A model generated the notes under the pieces. That model was not told the DNA's origin. It saw only the letters and a program-made list of their open reading frames with translations, and ran no database searches. A stretch of 64,000 bases of DNA, taken from NCBI RefSeq assembly GCF_031191545.1, contig NZ_CP133472.1, forward strand, positions 1,612,001-1,676,000, in the 5' to 3' direction. This DNA comes from Schaalia odontolytica. Lineage in GTDB: Bacteria > Actinomycetota > Actinomycetes > Actinomycetales > Actinomycetaceae. Shown piece after piece: positions 57,418-64,000 of the stretch (positions are counted from its first letter, which is position 1; each line of letters starts with the position of its first letter). The position numbers were made by a program, and so were the translations under genes.

Positions 57418-58473
57418 GTGAGTGAACCCCTGGTCCTTGGTATCGAGTCAACGTGTGACGAGACCGGCGTCGGCCTCGTGCGCGGAACGCAGCTTCTGGC
57501 CGACCGTACGGCCACGTCGATGGATGAGTACGCCCGCTACGGTGGCATCATCCCGGAGATTGCCTCGCGCGCTCACCTGGAGTCTTTCCTACCCACGCTC
57601 AACGCTGCCGTGGACGAGGCCGGGGTGACCCTCGCTGACGTTGACGCGATCGCGGTCGCGGCAGGCCCTGGACTCGTCGGTTCGCTGACTGTCGGTATCT
57701 GCGCTGCCAAGGCCCTGGCGTCGTCGCTGGGCAAACCCCTGTACGGCGTGAATCACGTGATCGGTCACCTGGCGGTTGACAAGCTCGCAGACGGTCCGCT
57801 TCCCGAGCACTTCATCGGCCTGGTCGTCTCCGGCGGTCACTCGAACATCCTCGACATCCGTAACATCGCGACGGATGTCGTCGAACTCGGGGGCACGCTG
57901 GACGACGCGGCTGGTGAGGCCTTTGACAAGGTGGGGCGCCTCCTCGACCTGCCCTACCCGGGTGGCCCGCACGTGGATCGCCTGTCCCAGCAGGGGGACC
58001 GCGAGGCGATCCGCTTCCCGCGTGGCCTGGCCGCCGGCAAGGACAAGGAACGCCACAAGTATGACTTCTCCTTCTCGGGTTTGAAGACCGCCGTCGCGCG
58101 CTACCTTGAGGGCGCGAATGCTCGAGGCGAGGTCGTCAGCAAGGAAAACGTGTGTGCGGCTTTTTCAGAGGCCGTCAACGACTCTCTGAGTGCAAAGGCC
58201 GTTCGTGCCGCTCTGGATACCGGCTGTCGCACGATTGTTGTCGGGGGAGGTTTCTCAGCGAACTCGCGCCTGCGTACGCTACTGGCGCAGCGTGCCGAGG
58301 CAGTGGGGGTGAGCGTGCGCATGCCTCCGCTGCGTTTCTGCACGGACAACGGCGCTCAGATTGCTGCGATCGGATCGGAACTGGTCGCGGCTGGCCTGGC
58401 CCCCTCGGACTGGGACTTCTCCCCGGATTCGAGCATGGAACTCACGACGACGTACCTCGCGCCGCGTGCCTAA
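57418..58473 (+). CDS. tsaD: tRNA N6-threonylcarbamoyladenosine synthase TsaD
   Basis: Transfers threonylcarbamoyl to A37 of ANN-decoding tRNAs. 351 residues from the GTG at 57418 (MSEPLVLGIESTCDETGVGLV). Metal-binding NHVIGHL (His-x3-His), nucleotide loop VVSGGHSN and VGGGFSANSRLR are all present. Open frame continues upstream to 57265 but covers the promoter and the small membrane protein. Partner genes tsaB and tsaE are 5 kb upstream; in many relatives tsaD directly follows rimI. Confidence 0.97.
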   Translation: MSEPLVLGIESTCDETGVGLVRGTQLLADRTATSMDEYARYGGIIPEIASRAHLESFLPTLNAAVDEAGVTLADVDAIAVAAGPGLVGSLTVGICAAKALASSLGKPLYGVNHVIGHLAVDKLADGPLPEHFIGLVVSGGHSNILDIRNIATDVVELGGTLDDAAGEAFDKVGRLLDLPYPGGPHVDRLSQQGDREAIRFPRGLAAGKDKERHKYDFSFSGLKTAVARYLEGANARGEVVSKENVCAAFSEAVNDSLSAKAVRAALDTGCRTIVVGGGFSANSRLRTLLAQRAEAVGVSVRMPPLRFCTDNGAQIAAIGSELVAAGLAPSDWDFSPDSSMELTTTYLAPRA

Positions 58474-58488
58474 GAGCGCGGGGTGTGG

Positions 58489-60060
58489 CTAGCGCAGGCC
58501 ATCCATGAAGCTCTGTGCGACCGACCCCCACGAGGTATAGAAACCAGCCACCATGTTTCCCGCGATGCCGATGAGCATCGCGGCGCTAGCAGTTGCCGCG
58601 CCTAGGGAAGTGAGCCGAGCCAGGTAGGCGAGCGTGGAGCGAAGCGGACGAGGGAGAGAATCGAGAGCGGCCGCGCGACCCGCGCGGTGACGCGCGTGGC
58701 TACGGCTTTCGGAGCGCTCGGCATCTTCCTCGTGGCGTTGGACGTACCATCGCGGTGCCCAGCACCACACAAGCAGAAGCGAGACGAATGCGCTTACGAT
58801 AGTGGCCGCCAGTACCAGGTAGCTGTTTGGAGCCGTGGGGTGCGTCGTTGGGGTCGTGGTCGTCGCTGGCACAATCGAGGTGCTCGCCTCGGACGACTGC
58901 GCTGTGGCGGAAGTCGAAGCGGCCCCCACAGCGTGGGCAACGCGGTCGGAGGACCCCCACCAGGCCAGCATCGTTGGAATGTGTTCGCGCCACAGCGGTC
59001 CCGCGTGTCCACCGGTCGGTGGGATATCCGTCGTCACGGTGTCGGGCTCCTTGACAGCCGCGGCCATTTTCAGGGCGGTGTAGGCACCGCCAACCGCATC
59101 GTCGCCGGCCGCCATCGCGTAGATGCGCATTCCGTCGGCAGTGCGATTCGCCAGCATCGTCGAGAGCGTGTTATCCGCCAGGTACTGCTCGCCCTGGTTG
59201 GTCATCTGCCCCTCGATCTGCGTGTCGTATCCGGACAGAGAGGCAGCAGCACCGAAGGTCTCGGGCGTACGCAGCGCAGTCCAGATCGCGCAGTAGGCAC
59301 CCGCTGAGAAGCCGCCGATCATCCAGGCGTCGCGGTTGTCGGTCGTGTTGGGGAAGTTGTGGCGGATCATCTCGGGAATTTCGTGTGCAGCCCACGTGTA
59401 GACAGCAGGCCGTCCCTCGATATCAGCGCAATCGTGGGCGTTTTCGTCGACGCTCAGGGATGGAGCTACGACGATTGTCGGGGGAATGATACCTGCGTCG
59501 ACGGCCTCGTCGAGGGCTTGCTGCACCTGCGCGCCCTGCGTGGTGCCGTCGGCCTCGCCCGGGTACCCGTGGAGAAGTTCAATGACCGCGTAGGTCTTAC
59601 CATCGTTGGGGGAGTAGTCGCGAGGAGTGATGACGAAGACAGGTAGCGTGATGCCGCTCGTGGGGCCGGTCCATGTGGTCGTGAGCATGCCGTCCTCGGT
59701 GCGCGTGAATGTCGCATCGAGATCGGACGTGGCGGCCGACTGGGCATCGATGGTGGCCTCGCCCCCCGTGGATGGCTGTGGCCCCACGACGGCGGAGGCA
59801 AGGAGTTTGCCGAGGTCTCCGCTGGTCTTGACGAGGCCAAGTGAACGGTTGAATACGAGGGCGCTCGCGGAGGCAACGAGCAGCGTAGGAACAAGGACGA
59901 TAACCGTACGGCCGAGCCAGCGTGCCGTGCGCCCAGAGCTGCGCGCCGGTGCCGAGCGTGTGAGGAGCGCGGCCCCCGTGAGGAGGGAAACACCCGCGAG
60001 GATGGTCACGACCACGAGGGTCTTCATCGATGTGAGCGGGATGGAAGCAATGATGCTCAT
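58489..60060 (-). CDS. Membrane-bound alpha/beta-hydrolase (esterase) paired with an aminoacyl-lipid-synthase-like gene
   Basis: 523 residues. Two N-terminal membrane helices (TLVVVTILAGVSLLTGAAL, VIVLVPTLLVASASALVF) place the hydrolase domain (about 110-390) outside the membrane. Elements are LLHGYPGEADG, nucleophile Ser in MIGGFSAGAYCAIW, AAGDDAVGG and the His in PTGGHAGPLW, the esterase D/antigen-85-like fold. Two more helices lie near the C-terminus. The gene is 11 bases downstream of the synthase-like gene, hence in one operon. Hydrolases that remove aminoacyl groups from lipids are known beside such synthases in other bacteria; that role is inferred here. ATG at 60060; other starts possible (ATG 12 codons in). 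Confidence 0.8.
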   Translation of the reverse strand: MSIIASIPLTSMKTLVVVTILAGVSLLTGAALLTRSAPARSSGRTARWLGRTVIVLVPTLLVASASALVFNRSLGLVKTSGDLGKLLASAVVGPQPSTGGEATIDAQSAATSDLDATFTRTEDGMLTTTWTGPTSGITLPVFVITPRDYSPNDGKTYAVIELLHGYPGEADGTTQGAQVQQALDEAVDAGIIPPTIVVAPSLSVDENAHDCADIEGRPAVYTWAAHEIPEMIRHNFPNTTDNRDAWMIGGFSAGAYCAIWTALRTPETFGAAASLSGYDTQIEGQMTNQGEQYLADNTLSTMLANRTADGMRIYAMAAGDDAVGGAYTALKMAAAVKEPDTVTTDIPPTGGHAGPLWREHIPTMLAWWGSSDRVAHAVGAASTSATAQSSEASTSIVPATTTTPTTHPTAPNSYLVLAATIVSAFVSLLLVWCWAPRWYVQRHEEDAERSESRSHARHRAGRAAALDSLPRPLRSTLAYLARLTSLGAATASAAMLIGIAGNMVAGFYTSWGSVAQSFMDGLR

Positions 60061-60071
60061 TGGTGATGCTT

Positions 60072-62720
60072 TCAGGAACTGGCGTGAGAGGCCTCGGAGG
60101 GCTCATGCGCGTGGGAGGAGGCGCTGCCGCGCGAGGCAGTGCGCGTGGAGCGCAGGTCGCCCACACCCTTGGCCGCGAGCTTGGTGAGGCCACTGGCGAC
60201 CGAGGCGACGAGCGTGAGGGTCTGCGCGGGGGAGACGTGGGGGACGTAGGCGTGCGAGATTGCCAGGCCGACGGTCGCGAGGGACGCCGGATCCGGCACC
60301 GCCAGGTACAGGGACTGCGTGCGCGGCTTGAACTTTCGCTTGAACGCGTGTAGTGAGGTAAAGCCGTAAAGCGGCTCCATGATGGCGGCCAGCGCGTCGG
60401 TGAGCGGCCCGAAGGCCGATGTATCCTCCGCTGAGCGCGACAGGGGAGCACCGGAGAGCGAGAGGACCTTCAGGCCCTCCTCCTGCGCGTCCAGGGCGGC
60501 CTTTCCTATGAGGAACTCGATCGCTGGACGCCACCCGTCTGTGCGTCGGCGCATGACGTCCAGGGTCAGGCCGACGATCTGTCCGTCGCGGTAGATGGGC
60601 AGCCACGAGGTGACGGCGTGGATCGTGGATTCCCCGTCGATGGCGACCAGGATGCGTGTTTCGGGAACCGCGAGCTCGCGCACGCCTCCCAGCGTAAAAC
60701 TCATCTCGGGCAGCGCCTTGTCAGCACTCCACGAATTGGAGATGACGGTGATCTGGTCGCGCCAGCCCGCCGGGCACTCCTCCCAGGTGGTCCACACGGC
60801 CTCGACGCCCTCGCGTGTCGCGTGGTTCATGGCGGTGCGCACGTCCTGGTAGGCCTTTCCCTTGAAGGCGAGGCCGGGTAGATCCAGCAGGGACTCTTCG
60901 GCGACCTGCATGATCGTCCAGCCCGCCTCACGCGCGGCCTGCGCGAGCTCCTCGTGGATCGAGTAGAGAGCGGGGGTCAGGCCCGAGGCGGAGGCGAAGG
61001 AAGAGAACTGCGCAATCGCCTCGGATGCCGCGCCCGGCCTGTAGGCCAGGTCTGTGACCGTCAGCGCGACGCCGCCCGACCCGCGATAGGCGACCCCTGC
61101 CTCGGCGGAAGGCGAGACCCACACCTGGCTGCCCTCCCAGGTCTGCATCCACCCGAGGGTGCCCGCGCCGTGGGAGCGCAGGAGCGGCGTGAGAGCGTCG
61201 AGCGGGGAGGACAGGGGGATGCGAGGCCGGGCGAGCAGCGCACTGAGGATGATCGCGAGGGTACCGACCCAGGCGACGAGAGGCACCCACAGGACCGGGG
61301 CCTCGGCGAAGAGAGTCATCGGAACCAGGGAGGGCTCGAAGATTGAGGCCGTCGCCGTGGGGAGCAACGCGAGCGTGTAGTCGTGGAGGACCTGAAACAC
61401 AGTCGCATAGTCCGTGACGGCGAGTTCGTCGCCGGAGGTGAGAGCAGCGAGAGGCACGAACGAGTCGCTGGTGAGAAAACCGAGAATGAGGACCGCGCCC
61501 GCGCAGCCCACCATTAGAAGGATCCAACGGCGCAGCAGGGTCGAGGTTGTGGAGGGCTCAGCATGGATCGTGAAGGAACGGCGTACCCACCAGGCGATGA
61601 CGCATAGCGCGACGTTGAGGATGACCGGGACCAGGAGGAACGATGCGGTGGTCATGAGCTCGGGCCTTGCCATGCCCTTCTCGTCGGTGCCCTGCGCCAG
61701 TGCCACGGCCGTCGACGCGACGGTCGACAGGCCGAGAACGCCCTGGAGGACGAGAGTTCCGTAGTATGCGGCGCGCCTGCCCTTGCGCAGCCCGTAGGCG
61801 AAGATCAGCTGCAGCGTGATGGGGGCAAGGCACAGGAGAGTCGTGATGACACCCGTTCGGCCCTCGAGCCACCAGGCGGGCCCCAGGGACCAGCGCATCT
61901 GTGCGAGCGGACCCTCGGGTGCAGAGGAGACGACGGTCAGAGCAGCCGCACAGGCCCAACACAAAGCGGCGACAGAAGCGAGCTGGCGTCCGATCGTGAT
62001 CTCGTCCCCGGAGCCGCTGTGCGCTCCGCGCACACCCGCGAGGCGAGCGGCCGCCATGCCCGCGAGGAGGGCCCACACCCTCGCGTACGAGAGCGCCGAT
62101 CCCAGGATTGCCGCCGACAGGATGAGGATTCCGATGAGGAGGAAACGCGCACGCCAGCGCCAGTGAGAGGCCAGTGATTGAGCGGCAGCGCCCGCGAGCG
62201 CAACGAGAATCAGGCTCGTGCCCCACAGACTTCCCTCGTCGATGCTTAGTCCCCACATGGAAAAAACCGTCGTGAGTGCCGGGAGAGTCAGCCACGTGGC
62301 CGTAACGCCGGCGACCTGGCCGGCTACGGCCACGGCAATCCACGCGCGCGTTCCCAGGTGTCTCTCGGCTGCGCCGCCCGCGATGATCATGGTGACGATG
62401 CCGAGCACGGCGGTGGCGAGGAAGTTACCGGGAACCGCGCCGACGGAGGAGAGGATCGACCACCAGTGGGGAGCTGAGGGAGAAGCCTCGAGTGCGGTGA
62501 ACTGGTCGCGCCACACCCAGTATGTCGCCGACATGACCGTTAAGGCGATGGTGAGGATGGCCGTGCCGGGGCAGCGCGAGAGCCAACGGATGGTGAGGAG
62601 CGCCAACGAGGAAGGAAGGAGCCAGAGGGTCTTCGCAGTGACACCGATGCGGGAAGTGATCCTGACCAGGGTGGATGGCGCGCTTTGAGCCTCTGGGGTG
62701 CCAACAGCTTCCTGTTCCAC
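60072..62720 (-). CDS. Membrane protein with rhomboid-like N-terminus and DUF2156/LPG-synthetase-type C-terminal domain
   Basis: 882 residues, GTG start at 62720 with GAAAGG nine bases upstream. Many membrane helices fill residues 1-500; the first group (NFLATAVLGIVTMIIAGGAAERHLG) looks rhomboid-like. The soluble C-terminal part (about 520-830) resembles the phosphatidylglycerol lysyltransferase (MprF-type) domain: GVALTVTDLAYRPGAA, WTIMQVAEESLLDLPG, FKGKAYQDVRTAMNHA, RDGQIVGLTLDVMRRR, EFLIGKAALDAQEEG and MEPLYGFTSLHAFKRKFKPR. Such enzymes transfer an amino acid from tRNA to a lipid and flip it, changing surface charge. Substrate unknown. In an operon with the downstream esterase. Confidence 0.82.
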   Translation of the reverse strand: MEQEAVGTPEAQSAPSTLVRITSRIGVTAKTLWLLPSSLALLTIRWLSRCPGTAILTIALTVMSATYWVWRDQFTALEASPSAPHWWSILSSVGAVPGNFLATAVLGIVTMIIAGGAAERHLGTRAWIAVAVAGQVAGVTATWLTLPALTTVFSMWGLSIDEGSLWGTSLILVALAGAAAQSLASHWRWRARFLLIGILILSAAILGSALSYARVWALLAGMAAARLAGVRGAHSGSGDEITIGRQLASVAALCWACAAALTVVSSAPEGPLAQMRWSLGPAWWLEGRTGVITTLLCLAPITLQLIFAYGLRKGRRAAYYGTLVLQGVLGLSTVASTAVALAQGTDEKGMARPELMTTASFLLVPVILNVALCVIAWWVRRSFTIHAEPSTTSTLLRRWILLMVGCAGAVLILGFLTSDSFVPLAALTSGDELAVTDYATVFQVLHDYTLALLPTATASIFEPSLVPMTLFAEAPVLWVPLVAWVGTLAIILSALLARPRIPLSSPLDALTPLLRSHGAGTLGWMQTWEGSQVWVSPSAEAGVAYRGSGGVALTVTDLAYRPGAASEAIAQFSSFASASGLTPALYSIHEELAQAAREAGWTIMQVAEESLLDLPGLAFKGKAYQDVRTAMNHATREGVEAVWTTWEECPAGWRDQITVISNSWSADKALPEMSFTLGGVRELAVPETRILVAIDGESTIHAVTSWLPIYRDGQIVGLTLDVMRRRTDGWRPAIEFLIGKAALDAQEEGLKVLSLSGAPLSRSAEDTSAFGPLTDALAAIMEPLYGFTSLHAFKRKFKPRTQSLYLAVPDPASLATVGLAISHAYVPHVSPAQTLTLVASVASGLTKLAAKGVGDLRSTRTASRGSASSHAHEPSEASHASS

Positions 62721-62820
62721 GCGGGACTACCTTTCAGATCTCTGGTTCCTGCCGCATCAACGATAATACCGTGCGCTGAGAGTCACCTGAGAATTGTCAC
62801 GGAGATGGGAGCCAGAAGAA

Positions 62821-62853
62821 GTTGCCCCGCGTCGCGTAGCGGCGCGGGGCAAC
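62821..62853 (-). terminator. Terminator of the GCS2/YbdK-type gene
   Basis: GTTGCCCCGCG and CGCGGGGCAAC form a perfect 11-bp stem, 13 bases past the stop codon of the minus-strand ligase gene; TTCTTCT follows on that strand. Confidence 0.8.
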
Positions 62854-62866
62854 GAAGCAAGGACGT

Positions 62867-64000
62867 TTAAGCGCGCAGGGTAGCGAACTCGGCGAGGGCC
62901 AGAGGACGACCCGCGCTCATCTCGGCGCGCATGAGGTCCACGACCGCGTCGAGGCCCTGGCCGGGGCGCGCAGCCGCCGCGACGGCGCGTTGGCGCTCGT
63001 AGGAGGCGCCGAGCGTCAGGATCGTTTCGAGGCCGGCGAACTCGCGTGCGCAACCAAGGTCAGCGGCCACGGGAGCCAGCTCCTCCTTCAAGCGAGCGAT
63101 ACCGTCGCGGGCACTCTCGGTCGTGCCGTCACGCGAGACGATGAGGGTCGCGTCCATGCCGTAGCGGGCCGATCGCCACTTGTTCTCCGCGACGAACCAG
63201 TCCGGCAGGGAAGGAAGCGGCTCGCCCGCGTCGTAGAGGCGCGAGAAGTGTTCGACGAGGACGTGGGTGACGGCCGCGAAGGTGCCAACTTCGGTCGCGT
63301 TGGTCGCCGCGTCGTACACGCGGTTTTCGATCGTGCCGAAGGCGGGGGAGGGACGGATGTCCCAGCGGACCTCGTCGAAGCTCTCGATGACGCCCGTGCG
63401 GATCATGTCGTTCGTGTAGGCCTCCAGGTCTTCCCACGTGTCGAACTGGCGTGGGATGCCGGCGGTGGGGAGCTGTTGGAAGACCATCGAGCGGTTGGAC
63501 GCGTAGCCGGTGTCCTCGCCCGCCCAGAAGGGGGAGGACGCGGAGATGGCCTGCAGGTGGCCCAGGTGTGCGGTGAGGGCGGCCTGGATCGGGAGGATCT
63601 TCGCGCGGTCTTCGACGCCGACGTGGACGTGGACGCCGTACAGGAGCATCTGGTGGCCCCAGTAGGCGGTGCGCTCGACCAGCTGCGCGTAGCGCTCTGA
63701 ATCCGTCACGCGCTGGCGTCCTGGGCGCGCGAAGGGGTGCGTGCCCGCGGTCGCCAAGTCGATGCGCAGGTCCGAGGCCAGGGGAGTCAGGTAGTCGACG
63801 CAGTCCGTGAGGTCGGCGAGGCACTCTGCTACGGTCGCGCGAGGCTTGGAAACCACCTCGATCGTGTTGAGCAGCATCTCGCGGTGGACGCCCGGGTAGA
63901 GCTTCCCGTCGGTTGTCGCGCGGTCGATGATCGCGTCCGCGCTCTGACGCAGGTCGTGGGAGTCACGGTCGACGAGCTGGAGCTCCCACTCGACGCCGAT
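62867..64000 (-). CDS. Carboxylate-amine ligase, glutamate-cysteine ligase family (GCS2/YbdK-like), N-terminus outside window
   Basis: 377 residues visible; the frame runs off the right edge, so the N-terminus is missing (the first visible residues are IGVEWELQLVDRD). IGVEWE is the ATP/metal-binding start of the GCS2 fold, followed by TAGTHPFA, HQMLLYGVHVHVGV, SPFWAGEDTGYASNRSMV and WDIRPSPAFGTIENRVYD. These enzymes couple ATP to peptide-bond formation between glutamate (or similar) and an amine such as cysteine. Whether this one makes gamma-glutamylcysteine is not certain: YbdK-type members have weak activity. Single gene with its own terminator. Confidence 0.9.
   Translation of the reverse strand: MGVEWELQLVDRDSHDLRQSADAIIDRATTDGKLYPGVHREMLLNTIEVVSKPRATVAECLADLTDCVDYLTPLASDLRIDLATAGTHPFARPGRQRVTDSERYAQLVERTAYWGHQMLLYGVHVHVGVEDRAKILPIQAALTAHLGHLQAISASSPFWAGEDTGYASNRSMVFQQLPTAGIPRQFDTWEDLEAYTNDMIRTGVIESFDEVRWDIRPSPAFGTIENRVYDAATNATEVGTFAAVTHVLVEHFSRLYDAGEPLPSLPDWFVAENKWRSARYGMDATLIVSRDGTTESARDGIARLKEELAPVAADLGCAREFAGLETILTLGASYERQRAVAAAARPGQGLDAVVDLMRAEMSAGRPLALAEFATLRA

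Overview
This window comes from the chromosome of a high-GC actinobacterium. It most resembles Actinomycetaceae (Actinomyces/Schaalia type): the ribosomal gene order, the TTG-started secY, the Ala/Glu-rich tail on L17, the zinc-binding S14 and L36, and several likely leaderless genes all fit. The genus is an inference. I saw no rRNA, tRNA, CRISPR array, insertion sequence or prophage.

Layout. (1) 1-1841: a membrane-anchored GH3 glycosidase with permuted domain order, broken by two single-base frameshifts. (2) 2088-6815: the str operon rpsL-rpsG-fusA-tuf with a clear promoter, internal hairpins and a terminator. (3) 7000-23658: the S10, spc and alpha ribosomal clusters (rpsJ to rplO, then secY-adk-map, then infA-rpmJ-rpsM-rpsK-rpoA-rplQ). 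rpsD is absent from the cluster. (4) 23684-28106: a ROK/polyphosphate-glucokinase-like gene, truA, rplM-rpsI and glmM. (5) 28185-44580: a 16-kb carbohydrate island lying between glmM and coaA. (6) 44649-58473: housekeeping genes coaA, glmS, nnr, alr, tsaE-tsaB-rimI, sdhCAB, two small membrane proteins and tsaD. (7) 58489-64000: a membrane esterase, an aminoacyl-lipid-synthase-like membrane protein and a GCS2/YbdK-type ligase cut by the window edge.

The island contains two modules. The first is a sialidase without a signal peptide, divergent from a NanT-like sialic acid transporter and a TIM-barrel-like protein of unknown function. Both divergent promoters carry a TTGTC-N-GACAA operator at the start of transcription, but the matching GntR-type regulator is not in the window. 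The second is a LacI regulator, a GH2 beta-galactosidase, a sugar ABC transporter without its own ATPase, and a 1228-residue secreted protein with an unrecognised central domain and C-terminal cell-wall/choline-binding-type repeats. Three near-identical operators (CTAACACGTGTTAG or 12/14 matches) sit in front of lacI/lacZ, the binding-protein gene and the secreted protein gene. Together the modules suggest harvesting of host mucin or milk-type glycans (sialic acid and beta-galactosides), with glmM and glmS nearby for amino-sugar use.

The most interesting items are the secreted protein with an unknown domain, the two operator systems, the putatively intracellular sialidase module, a recurring -10 box 6-7 nt from start codons (leaderless mRNAs), and a 22-bp direct repeat in the S10 promoter/leader.
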